From: Acinetobacter sp.
GTDB lineage: Bacteria > Pseudomonadota > Gammaproteobacteria > Pseudomonadales > Moraxellaceae
DNA: 64,000 nucleotides
Direction of reading: 5' to 3'
Assembly: GCA_031277915.1 (NCBI GenBank)
Contig: JAITLL010000010.1
Location: forward strand, 1-64,000
Of this stretch, positions 57,172 through 64,000 are shown piece by piece. The position numbers and the translations under genes are program-made. The stretch's first letter is position 1. Each line of letters opens with the position of its first letter. The notes below the pieces were generated by a model that worked only from the letters and a program-made list of their open reading frames with translations, had not been told where the DNA came from and did not search any database.

Positions 57172-58419
57172 TTAGCTCCATGCATGACGAGGTGGCTGAA
57201 CGCCATTGAGGTAATAATTACCAACAATGTGATACTTCCAGCGCACAGGGTCATGCAAGGTATGGGTACGGGCATTGCGCCAGTGACGGTCTAAGTTGAG
57301 TTCAGATAAAGTAGAACGTGTACCCGACAACTCAAAGAGTTTATTGGCTGCCAAAATAGCAATTTCTGTGGTGAGTACTTTAGCCTCAGCCACCAATAGT
57401 GTGGCTTGGTTTACATGTTCTTCGGTGGTGTCAGCAATGGCCTGATCAATTGCATCTCCAGCCAAGTCCAGTACTGCTTCTGCTGCACGCAGTTTAATTT
57501 TTAGATCACCAATATTTGCGATCGTGTAAGGGTCATCACTAGCTTTTTCTAAACCTGAATCGACCCATGCACGGCTATGATTTTTGACGTATTGAATCGT
57601 TTCTTCAATTGCACCACGCGCAATACCAGCGTCGACCGCAGCCTGAATAAACTGAGAAATAGCACCAGCTGGTGTTGGGCGCTCAAATGCTTGGTATATC
57701 GGAACTAAATATTCTTCACGTACTGGAACCTGATTTAGTTCTACCGTACCGCTAGCCGTGGTACGTTGTCCAAAACCAGACCAGTCATTAATAATATTGA
57801 CCCCAGATGTTTCACGTGGCACAAGTGCAGCATAAGGTTGACCCTGTTCATTTACAGCAACAATTGGAATCCAATGTGCGAGCAAGGCACCCGTTGCAAA
57901 GAATTTTTTACCATTAATTTCATAGCCATGTTCGGTCTTTTGAAGTTTAGTGGTGAGATCCGCGACTGTTTTACTGTGTTTTTCCGAAAAAGCATTACCA
58001 AAACGAATTCCTCTTAACACCAAGTTAAAGAAGAACTGTTGCTGTTCAGGTTTCGCATCTAGTCTTAAATGTTCAATAAAGGCCAAATGGTTTTGAGGCA
58101 ACTGAGCAAGAGATGGATCAACACTCGCAACTGTTTTAATCACTTCCGCCAAAGTTCGATATTTAACTTGCACACCGCCAAATTGCTTAGGTACGGTAAT
58201 TGCCCATAAGCCACTTTGTGAGAACTGTTGAATTTCATCTAAAGGCAATCGACGCTCTCGATCTCGATCAGATGCTTCTTGGGCAAACTCTTGAGCAAGT
58301 TGCTTGGCAACTTCAATTGCTTCTTCATCAGAACGAATAATATGTGCATCTTTCGACTGCTCAAATACAGATAAAGGAACCGCTTGAGAGCGCCCATAGG
58401 ATGAGTTTAGACTGGTCAT
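57172..58419 (-). CDS. SfnB-family sulfur acquisition oxidoreductase, first gene
   Basis: 415 residues, same fold as the next gene and clearly related to it. GNAFSEKHSKTVADLTTKL and DWSGFGQRTTASGTVELNQV are the flavin-side motifs, and RHWRNARTHTLHDPVRWKYHIVGNYYLNG matches the SfnB family (TIGR04022 type). In pseudomonads these help use sulfones or sulfonates when sulfate is scarce. No ABC transporter or regulator for sulfur compounds is linked here, so the substrate is an inference from family. Confidence 0.87.
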   Translation of the reverse strand: MTSLNSSYGRSQAVPLSVFEQSKDAHIIRSDEEAIEVAKQLAQEFAQEASDRDRERRLPLDEIQQFSQSGLWAITVPKQFGGVQVKYRTLAEVIKTVASVDPSLAQLPQNHLAFIEHLRLDAKPEQQQFFFNLVLRGIRFGNAFSEKHSKTVADLTTKLQKTEHGYEINGKKFFATGALLAHWIPIVAVNEQGQPYAALVPRETSGVNIINDWSGFGQRTTASGTVELNQVPVREEYLVPIYQAFERPTPAGAISQFIQAAVDAGIARGAIEETIQYVKNHSRAWVDSGLEKASDDPYTIANIGDLKIKLRAAEAVLDLAGDAIDQAIADTTEEHVNQATLLVAEAKVLTTEIAILAANKLFELSGTRSTLSELNLDRHWRNARTHTLHDPVRWKYHIVGNYYLNGVQPPRHAWS

Positions 58420-58676
58420 AACTTTTATTGTCTCTATTTCTTATTTGACATACCATTCACCTTAGCACTAAAAAAACAGCGGCTTTATAGATATTAAAGC
58501 TTTGTTTATGAAATGAATTTTAAAAAGCTTTTCACATTTTTTACTTTAAAAATAACATTTTGTTTTTCGAAAATTTTCTTACATGCGATAAACAATTTCA
58601 TATAGGCTTTTTCAGTTTTGTCACCTATGATCAAAACTAGAGAATATTATGTTGTAGTCAACGAGGTATCGAAGAT

Positions 58677-59984
58677 ATGGCAAAGAGTGCAAGTTCACCT
58701 GGCAAACGATTTATGAAACTTGCAGGAATGACCGCGAGCATTGCAACAAAAACCGTTTCTAACTCGATTCGAAACCTGACTGCGGATGAAGAACAGAAAC
58801 TGGCTGCAAAAACTAAATTGTTCCAAGATATCGGTCTACAAATTGCAGACACCTTAGGTGAAATGAAAGGTGCTGTCATGAAAGTCGGACAAATTGCATC
58901 GCAATATAAAGATATCTTCCCGCCAGAAGTTGCTAAAGCGATATCAAAACTACAACGCCAAGCTCCAGCCATGCCTTTTGCAGCGATCCAGCAACAAGTT
59001 GAACGTGAGCTTGGAAAACCGCTCAATGCTGCCTTTAAATCTTTTGATGAACAGCCTTTTGCTGCTGCATCAATTGGACAAGTTCACAAAGCTGTTTTAC
59101 AAAATGGCGAACAAGTGGTAGTTAAAGTTCAATATCCCGGTGTTGATGAAGCCTGCGAGAGTGACTTAAAACAAGTTCGTTTAGCACTACGCTTAATGGG
59201 TGTACTTAAAATTGATAAAAAACTGCAAGATCAAATTTTTGCAGAGATTCAAGATAGTCTGTCAGCAGAACTTAACTATGAAATTGAGGCTCAAAATCTT
59301 GAAGTCTTTAAAACGTTTCATAGCAAATTAGACGATAAAATTATTATTCCGAGCGTTTATAAAGACTACTCTTCAAGACGTATTTTAACCTTAAGCCTTG
59401 AACAAGGTGACAGTATTGAAACTGCTAGCACTTGGCCTCTCGAAATTCGAAATACGATTGGGCATCGTCTCATACGTGCTTTGGGTCAAGAAATGTTCTT
59501 TTTAAAGCGTTTTCACTGTGACCCTCACCCAGGCAACTTTGCTTTTCGTCAAGATGGTAGTGTGATTATTTATGACTATGGCAGTGTTAAAACGCTTTCA
59601 AATGAAATCATTTATAACTTTAAACGACTGGTGAATGCAGCCCGGCATGAAAACATCGTGCTCATTGAAACAGAACTACTTGAGCTACATGCTCTTGTAG
59701 AAAAAGGCAAATTCCCAAGTGATCTTTATAAACTCTGGATCGAAATTTTATTACGTCCTCTTACAACCACTTACGATTTTGCCGAAAACTCATCTCATCA
59801 TGATGGCATGTTACTTGTGAAAAAATCATTGAAGTATTGGGATGTCTTTAAGCCTTCACCAGATACATTAATGGTCAATAGAACTATTTCAGGACACTAC
59901 TGGAACCTGATTCACTTAAAAGTACATGACAACCTAAACGATTTATTTGAAGAACTGGTTCCGCCTTCTAACTCACTTGAATGA
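58677..59984 (+). CDS. ABC1 atypical kinase family protein (UbiB/AarF type)
   Basis: 435 residues. The N-terminal KxGQ signature GAVMKVGQIASQYKDIFPPEVAKAISKLQ, the AAAS-type loop PFAAASIGQVHKAVL, the catalytic HCDPHPGNFAF and the metal motif IYDYGSVK (DYG in place of DFG) all appear in order. ABC1/UbiB proteins support ubiquinone synthesis or lipid metabolism through ATPase-type activity. No membrane helices at the C-terminus are seen, so it is not the main UbiB. Its promoter probably uses TTGTCA near 58618. Confidence 0.9.
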   Translation: MAKSASSPGKRFMKLAGMTASIATKTVSNSIRNLTADEEQKLAAKTKLFQDIGLQIADTLGEMKGAVMKVGQIASQYKDIFPPEVAKAISKLQRQAPAMPFAAIQQQVERELGKPLNAAFKSFDEQPFAAASIGQVHKAVLQNGEQVVVKVQYPGVDEACESDLKQVRLALRLMGVLKIDKKLQDQIFAEIQDSLSAELNYEIEAQNLEVFKTFHSKLDDKIIIPSVYKDYSSRRILTLSLEQGDSIETASTWPLEIRNTIGHRLIRALGQEMFFLKRFHCDPHPGNFAFRQDGSVIIYDYGSVKTLSNEIIYNFKRLVNAARHENIVLIETELLELHALVEKGKFPSDLYKLWIEILLRPLTTTYDFAENSSHHDGMLLVKKSLKYWDVFKPSPDTLMVNRTISGHYWNLIHLKVHDNLNDLFEELVPPSNSLE

Positions 59985-60023
59985 ACCGATCAATGTCGCC
60001 TTTTTGGGGCTACATTGACTTAT

Positions 60024-60046
60024 TAATTGTTATGTTATAACATTTC
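60024..60046 (+). promoter_or_regulatory. Zur box in front of rpmE2
   Basis: The 23-base site matches about 19 of the 22 defined positions of the gammaproteobacterial Zur consensus: its core is GTTATGTTATAACATTTC (60029-60046), with AAT next to it. It begins 54 bases before the rpmE2 start. Zinc-loaded Zur bound here would repress the gene, releasing it when zinc is low. Confidence 0.75.
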
Positions 60047-60077
60047 TTTAATCAAAAATAATTTAGGACAATCTCTC

Positions 60078-60332
60078 ATGCGTAAAGATATTCATCCTGC
60101 TTATCAACAAGTGTTATTTCATGACACCAATGCAGACATGTACTTCTTAATTGGTAGTACTATTCAGACGAAACAAACCAAGGAATATCAAGGACAAGTC
60201 TATCCTTATGTGACCCTTGATATTTCGAGTGCATCACATCCTTTCTATACAGGTGAAGTACGTCAAGCAAGTAATGAAGGCCGTGTTGCAAGCTTTAATA
60301 AACGCTTCGGTCGCTTCAGTCGTAAGAGTTAA
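60078..60332 (+). CDS. rpmE2: Zinc-independent 50S ribosomal protein L31 type B
   Basis: 84 residues from the ATG at 60078 (AGGA upstream; the family begins [16 protein letters not shown]). It lacks all cysteines, so it cannot hold the zinc of the ordinary L31. In other bacteria the paralogue replaces zinc-bearing L31 on the ribosome when zinc is limited, freeing zinc. The Zur box upstream fits this. Ordinary rpmE is not in the window. Confidence 0.93.
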   Translation: MRKDIHPAYQQVLFHDTNADMYFLIGSTIQTKQTKEYQGQVYPYVTLDISSASHPFYTGEVRQASNEGRVASFNKRFGRFSRKS

Positions 60333-60370
60333 TCTTACGTTAAGTTTTGACCAATAGACTAAAATCATTG

Positions 60371-60410
60371 GAAGCCTAAGACTCATCTCCTCCACTTAGG
60401 CTTCTTTTTT
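60371..60410 (+). terminator. Terminator after rpmE2
   Basis: GAAGCCTAAG/CTTAGGCTTC arms (10 bp) around a 14-base loop, followed by T's. Confidence 0.87.
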
Positions 60411-60585
60411 TATGTGTATTTTTTCTATACTTTTTTCAGTTGTGTATAAAAGAAAACTTATCCACAACGTGTCTAAAAAATATTCTTAACTTTCCAGACA
60501 GCCCATCATTTTTTATAGTTACCAAGCTTTCAAGGCATGTATTCGATGCTATGCTTAAGCCCCATTTGATAGGAAGTTTAAGATT

Positions 60586-60918
60586 ATGGCACAAGAGTTA
60601 CTTGCCCAATTACAAACAGGCACAGCAAAATTTTCAGACGTTTTAGCTCATATTGAAGCACGTTACCAACATACTCCAACAGCTTTTCAAAATGGCGCAC
60701 AGCATAATGCTGCGACTGAAAATCAAGGCAGTGCAAAAGTTTTCTCTTTTGCTAAGTTACAAGGTTTAGACCAAGCACAAACTTTAAGTTTATTTGCAGA
60801 GCACTACGCATCTGTATTGGCTACGCCTGAAGGCACTGACCATCAAAATATTCGTCAGTTTATGCAAAATGGTTGGGATGGTGTGAAGTTTGAAGGTCAA
60901 GCTTTAACTGAAAAATAA
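60586..60918 (+). CDS. HopJ type III effector family protein
   Basis: 110 residues. ALEDVLAHIEARYQHTPTAFQNG near the N-terminus, FSFAKLQGLDQAQTLSLFAEHYASVLATPEGTDHQNIRQFM in the middle and GWDGVKFEG at the end match the HopJ family. Despite the name, members occur in many non-pathogens with no type III system, so effector function here is unlikely. AGGAAG precedes the ATG. Small, soluble, single-gene unit. Confidence 0.85.
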   Translation: MAQELLAQLQTGTAKFSDVLAHIEARYQHTPTAFQNGAQHNAATENQGSAKVFSFAKLQGLDQAQTLSLFAEHYASVLATPEGTDHQNIRQFMQNGWDGVKFEGQALTEK

Positions 60919-60995
60919 TAAGTGCTAGTAAGTAATGTCTTAAATTAGAAGATTGTCACAACAGAATTTTTTCAGTGACGTTCTATATCTAGACT

Positions 60996-61062
60996 AGCCT
61001 TCGGCTCGACCTACTTTTCTTTTGGAAAAAGTAGGCAAAACCTGAGCTGCGACTAAAGCAGC
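60996..61062 (-). repeat. Related hairpin element, inverted orientation
   Basis: Read on the minus strand: GCTGC/GCAGC hairpin (61046-61062), then TTTTG and the CCTACTTTT/AAAAGTAGG hairpin (61010-61035) that corresponds to hairpin 3 of the other copies, then AGCC/GGCT (60996-61006). Shares hairpin 3 and its preceding TTTTG with the plus-strand copies at 10966 and 61205. Confidence 0.55.
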
Positions 61063-61204
61063 GCAAGATCAACAGAACCTGTTCACTGTTTACACTTATC
61101 AAGTATCTTGCAAAAACAAGATATAGCTGATTTCAGTCAGGCTGTTGATGACTTTAACGCGTATCAAATCCCAGAAATAAATCAGAAGTTTTTAATTCAT
61201 CATT

Positions 61205-61312
61205 TACTATCGTGACAAGCGGCATGGATGCCGCTGTTTTGCTGTGCTACATGGATGTAGCATCAGCGAAACAAAAGATTTTTGCTTACTTTTGATCTTT
61301 CAAAAGTAAGGT
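61205..61312 (+). repeat. Three-hairpin dispersed intergenic element, copy 2
   Basis: Same plan as 10966-11075: TACTATCGTG, then hairpin 1 (AGCGGCAT/ATGCCGCT, 61218-61235), hairpin 2 (61236-61272, loop TGGA between GCTACA/TGTAGC), hairpin 3 (CTTACTTTTG/CAAAAGTAAG, 61285-61310) and GG. Arm sequences differ from copy 1 but stay paired. Confidence 0.75.
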
Positions 61313-61389
61313 ATGCCTATACAAATGGTCTTGGAGAGTATGTAAAACAGAGGCCGTGCAGTATATCCCTATCCTTAAACATCGGAATA

Positions 61390-61770
61390 TCAGTTGCCTG
61401 CCACCCAATAATAAGTCGCCAACCCCAAACACGTAAAAATTAACGACCCAATTAAATGAATAGAAATTGCCAACATCGCCATTCCCAATTTACCACTTTG
61501 TAATAACGTCACAATCTCAATTGAGAACGTTGAAAAAGTAGTTAAAGCACCACAAAAGCCTGTGATTACAAAAAGCTTATAGTTGGGACTTAAGTCACTA
61601 TGAGCAAAATAGGCCATTGCAAAACCAATAATAAAACCACCGACTAAATTAACAGCAACGGTACCAAGTGGAATTTGCGGATAAATCGGGTTGAGTCTTA
61701 AACCTAAAAACCAACGCAACCATGCCCCTAGCACAGAACCTACGGCAATTGAAAGTAAAGGATAATACAT
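61390..61770 (-). CDS. crcB: Fluoride exporter CrcB (Fluc)
   Basis: 126 residues with four transmembrane helices. Motifs: SVLGAWLRWFLG at the start, GTVAVNLVGGFIIGF and the GFCGALTTFSTFSIE signature lining the fluoride channel. Works as a dual-topology dimer, expelling fluoride from the cytoplasm. AAGGGG lies before the ATG. A fluoride riboswitch and a short leader frame precede it. Confidence 0.96.
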   Translation of the reverse strand: MYYPLLSIAVGSVLGAWLRWFLGLRLNPIYPQIPLGTVAVNLVGGFIIGFAMAYFAHSDLSPNYKLFVITGFCGALTTFSTFSIEIVTLLQSGKLGMAMLAISIHLIGSLIFTCLGLATYYWVAGN

Positions 61771-61782
61771 AGAACCACCCCT

Positions 61783-61830
61783 TTAGTAAGATGCTAAAAG
61801 AGCAAACAAGAATGATGGGAAACGTGACAT
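61783..61830 (-). CDS. 15-residue leader frame between the fluoride riboswitch and crcB
   Basis: ATG at 61830 with GGAG (61840-61837) 6 bases before it; encodes MSRFPSFLFALLASY then stop at 61783, ending inside or just before the crcB ribosome site. The ribosome site lies in a hairpin arm (GCGTACTC/GAGTACGC, 61832-61860). Its hydrophobic peptide resembles nothing I know. Translation could be coupled to crcB. Confidence 0.45.
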   Translation of the reverse strand: MSRFPSFLFALLASY

Positions 61831-61901
61831 GGCGTACTCCAAAAAACAAGCAGAGTACGCAATAAACCTACGTACCCAGCGATATAAATACATGAGGGTA
61901 A

Positions 61902-61958
61902 CGTAGGCATCATTAGCCAGTACGGCGGTTTTTCAAGGGAGGAATGCCATCTCCCTGC
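61902..61958 (-). promoter_or_regulatory. Fluoride riboswitch (crcB motif)
   Basis: Minus strand: GGGAG stem 61955-61951 pairs with 61941-61937, enclosing ATGGCATT; AACCGCC follows at 61929-61923; GATGCCTACG follows at 61911-61902. These are the fixed blocks of the fluoride aptamer, including the GGCAT/ATGCC long-range pair. A TATACT box at 61968-61963 puts transcription start near 61956, at the aptamer's 5' edge. Fluoride binding should raise crcB expression. Confidence 0.9.
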
Positions 61959-62007
61959 TTTAAGTATATTAGATCATCTAAAATTTGATTGAAATATACT
62001 TTTTAGA

Positions 62008-62418
62008 TTATGGACGTTCAGCATATTGTGGTAAATCGTCATGAATACATTCCCACTCTGCTTTTGAAGCGGCAAAAATATGCATTGTCGGTTTTTGGTC
62101 TAATGGTGTATCGAGTGACCCAATTCTTACACGGTATAGTTCAGGCTGGGCATCACGCGAGCTAATCAGCGGTGAACCACATTCACTACAAAACCAGCGG
62201 TACACACCGTTCACAGCAAATTTTTTGACGAGGTCTTCACCTTGGGTAATTTTAAAATCTGTACTTTTAACAGGAGCATTTGTGGCAAATGCTGTTCCAT
62301 TAGATTTTCGGCATCGTTGGCAGTGACACTGAATAATATCTCCGATATCGCCTTTAATTTCATAGCGAATACCCTGACATAAACAACTTCCTTGATAAAC
62401 TGATGATGCTTGAGACAT
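62008..62418 (-). CDS. GFA family protein (glutathione-dependent formaldehyde-activating fold)
   Basis: 136 residues. Zinc-binding cysteines in the family arrangement: GSCLCQGIRYEI, IQCHCQRCRKSNGTAF and CSECGSPL. The Mss4-like fold binds zinc. Most members are not proven to act on formaldehyde, so function is open. It is upstream of nothing in particular; the divergent direction is the crcB riboswitch region. Confidence 0.9.
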   Translation of the reverse strand: MSQASSVYQGSCLCQGIRYEIKGDIGDIIQCHCQRCRKSNGTAFATNAPVKSTDFKITQGEDLVKKFAVNGVYRWFCSECGSPLISSRDAQPELYRVRIGSLDTPLDQKPTMHIFAASKAEWECIHDDLPQYAERP

Positions 62419-62495
62419 GTTCTCGTAAATCCTATTATTATTGATTGCTCAAAAATAACACTTTTCACATATCAAAAATAGCATCAAATTCGCTG

Positions 62496-63701
62496 TTATT
62501 TTTCTAAGAATGAATGTACACCTTCACCAGCTGCTCGCCCGGTAGCAAAACATGCTGTAAGCAAATATCCACCTGTAGGAGCATCCCAATCCAGCATTTC
62601 GCCACAGCAAAAAACACCTGAGGCTTGTTTCAGCTCTAAGCTTTCATTTAATGCATCTTGCTTAACACCACCAGCACAGCTAATCGCTTCTTCAATAGGC
62701 CTAAAACCATCTAACTTAATTTGAAGTGCTTTAATTTGCTGAGCCATAACTTCTGGTTGGTTCCATAGCGCTTTATCAATAATTTCTCTGATTAAGTTAA
62801 TTTTGGCCGTGTCTAAGCCTGCTTTACGCCAGATATTAGTAAGCGATTGTTTTTTGCTAGCCTGTAATTTTTTAACTAACTGTGTAAGTTCTACATCAGG
62901 TAATAAATCTAAAAATAGATTGAGACTTTGTCCTTGTTTTTGTTGTTCTCTAAAAGCACGTCCAAGTTTATAAATGACACCACTTTCTAAACCATAGTGA
63001 GTAATCACAATATCACCATGAGTAACTTGGCTAGGTTCAGCCCACGCATTGATACGCTTTAAAGGTTCACCAAAACAGCTTTCCATAAAAGCTGACCAAG
63101 TGTGCAATACCCCTGCATTACTTGCTTGAAAAGGTTCAATACTGGATTGATCCATCCATTGCTGCCAAGCACCATCACTACCCAATTGAGACCAAGACAC
63201 AGCCCCACAAGCCAATATCACCGCATCATATTGCTTGGTAAAAGTATCAGTGCTTCGATTATTTTGGTTTTCCAAAGTCACCGTTGTACCTTGTAAATTA
63301 ATACAGCAATGTCGATAAAAAAATTTAACCTGCTGTTCTGACAAACGTTTTAGCCAAGCACGCAGTAAAGGTGCTGCTTTCATTTCAACAGGAAAAATGC
63401 GACCAGAACTACCCACATACGATTCAATCCCCAGACTTTTCATCCAGTTTTGAATCCAGACTGCATCCCATTTTTCAACCCATGGTTTGAGCCATTCCGC
63501 CTGGTCATAACGTTCAATGAACTGTGCTAACGGTTCAGCATGCGAGATATTTAAGCCCGTTTTACCTGCCATCAGAAACTTGCGTGCAGCTGACGGCTTT
63601 TGCTCATAGACATCAATATCATAAGCATATTGGCTCAGTACCTCAGCTGCCATTAAACCAGCTGGACCTGCACCGATAATGGCAACCCGCTTACTCGCCA
63701 T
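62496..63701 (-). CDS. NAD(P)/FAD-dependent oxidoreductase (flavoprotein, HI0933/TIGR03862-like)
   Basis: 401 residues from the ATG at 63701 (AAGGG 7 bases upstream; the ORF could begin 11 codons earlier). Rossmann FAD-binding start ASKRVAIIGAGPAGLMAAEVL; YEQKPSAARKFLMAGKTGLNIS is the family's second block; C-terminal LDWDAPTGGYLLTACFATGRAAGEGV closes the FAD site. The family is uncharacterised. Its start overlaps the preceding gene's end by 11 bases, so the two are co-transcribed. Confidence 0.88.
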   Translation of the reverse strand: MASKRVAIIGAGPAGLMAAEVLSQYAYDIDVYEQKPSAARKFLMAGKTGLNISHAEPLAQFIERYDQAEWLKPWVEKWDAVWIQNWMKSLGIESYVGSSGRIFPVEMKAAPLLRAWLKRLSEQQVKFFYRHCCINLQGTTVTLENQNNRSTDTFTKQYDAVILACGAVSWSQLGSDGAWQQWMDQSSIEPFQASNAGVLHTWSAFMESCFGEPLKRINAWAEPSQVTHGDIVITHYGLESGVIYKLGRAFREQQKQGQSLNLFLDLLPDVELTQLVKKLQASKKQSLTNIWRKAGLDTAKINLIREIIDKALWNQPEVMAQQIKALQIKLDGFRPIEEAISCAGGVKQDALNESLELKQASGVFCCGEMLDWDAPTGGYLLTACFATGRAAGEGVHSFLEK

Positions 63702-64000
63702 GTGTTTGCCCTTGTAATGGCGCAAACTCATCAAATCGGGTTTTATAACCGTCAGGCTTAGTCATCACAAGCTGTTGGCAAAGTTCTCCACGTTCTAAAT
63801 ACTTAATTTCAAAATGAGTACGTGCAGATGTTTGCGCAATTTTTTCTTTTTGATAAGGTAGCTTCCACACATCAATCAACTGTTGTTCAGCTTCTTCAAT
63901 ATATTCAGGAATATTACTTGCCAAAGTAATGGTTCCACCTGTCTTCAAACGAGATAATAAAAACTCAAAAAATGGCATATTCAACCAGCGTTGTGCCGGA
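63691..64000 (-). CDS. SAM-dependent methyltransferase-like protein, C-terminal part
   Basis: About 103 codons to the window edge; the gene begins outside. Visible sequence includes PAQRWLNMPFFEFLLSRLKTGGTITLASNIPEYIEEAEQQL, which looks like the late strands of a TrmB-like Rossmann methyltransferase, and EIKYLERGELCQQLVMTKPD. The N-terminal SAM site is not in view, so both the family and the function are tentative. It overlaps the following flavoprotein gene. Confidence 0.6.
   Translation of the reverse strand, partial: PAQRWLNMPFFEFLLSRLKTGGTITLASNIPEYIEEAEQQLIDVWKLPYQKEKIAQTSARTHFEIKYLERGELCQQLVMTKPDGYKTRFDEFAPLQGQTHGE

Larger units (their letters stand above)
60919..61389. other. Intergenic region carrying two dispersed hairpin elements
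   Basis: About 470 bases with no gene. Besides the two repeat copies (60996-61062 in minus orientation, 61205-61312 in plus orientation) it holds about 140 bases between them with no recognised feature. Confidence 0.6.

Noticed and set aside
60586-60918. A true type III secretion effector
   Set aside because: HopJ-family proteins occur widely without a type III system and nothing in the window encodes one.
1-64000. CRISPR array, insertion sequence, prophage or integron
   Set aside because: No regularly spaced direct repeats, transposase or integrase motifs, or phage genes were seen; the only repeats are the tRNA pair and the hairpin elements.

Overview
This is a chromosomal window from an Acinetobacter, most likely a member of the A. 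baumannii-calcoaceticus complex. The base composition is AT-rich, the proteins are typical gammaproteobacterial (Moraxellaceae) ones, the MATE pump closely matches AbeM, and an LpsB-type core glycosyltransferase sits beside a lipid A acyltransferase. These identifications rest on recalled family features, because no database search was possible. I see no insertion sequence, prophage or CRISPR array. The window is mostly core genome with a few regulatory surprises.

Layout. 1-6110: the start of a small membrane-protein gene, a secreted zincin-like protein, topA with an upstream membrane-anchored protein, an HxlR regulator divergent from a quinone-oxidoreductase-like enzyme, and slyX. 6143-12242: uup, an acyltransferase, a LysE exporter, an LpxL-type acyltransferase and lpsB (envelope lipid and LPS core). 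12301-14600: a dicarboxylate/amino-acid symporter with a hairpin-rich leader, then an unexplained, partly GC-richer stretch holding a decayed small gene. 14753-20545: asd, a FimV split into two genes, an asparaginase and truA. 20837-27280: an AraC regulator, infA, two small secreted proteins, and the leucine genes leuC-leuD-(lipoprotein)-leuB. 27435-32593: a Fur-box-controlled DUF2061 gene, a LysR regulator, a gluzincin-like protein, DUF2252, a HAD phosphatase and rppH. 32679-37639: ptsP and katG. 37706-44368: an MBL-fold hydrolase, LysR plus DUF1345, GST with a WYL regulator, a Gph-like phosphatase and rluC. 45091-50868: rne behind a long structured leader, an FATP-like acyl-CoA synthetase, and two identical tRNA-Lys genes. 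50934-59984: a LysR/SDR pair, hemW, a YdcZ-like transporter, abeM, two SfnB/DszC-like flavin monooxygenases, and an ABC1 kinase. 60024-64000: a Zur box with rpmE2, a HopJ-family gene, dispersed hairpin repeats, a fluoride riboswitch with crcB, a GFA protein, a flavoprotein, and a methyltransferase fragment.

The window shows metal and ion sensing at three places: Zur with a zinc-free L31 protein, Fur with a small membrane protein, and a fluoride riboswitch with CrcB. It also shows RNA-level control (the rne and symporter leaders) and a dispersed family of roughly 110-nt, three-hairpin intergenic elements. Many genes end at strong intrinsic terminators, several of them shared by convergent genes. 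Nothing seen amounts to a wholly new defence or biosynthetic system. The best candidates for undescribed biology are the Fur-controlled DUF2061 gene, the leader peptide inside the fluoride-switch leader, the hairpin-repeat family, the rne leader and C-terminal motifs, and the unexplained 14033-14565 segment.
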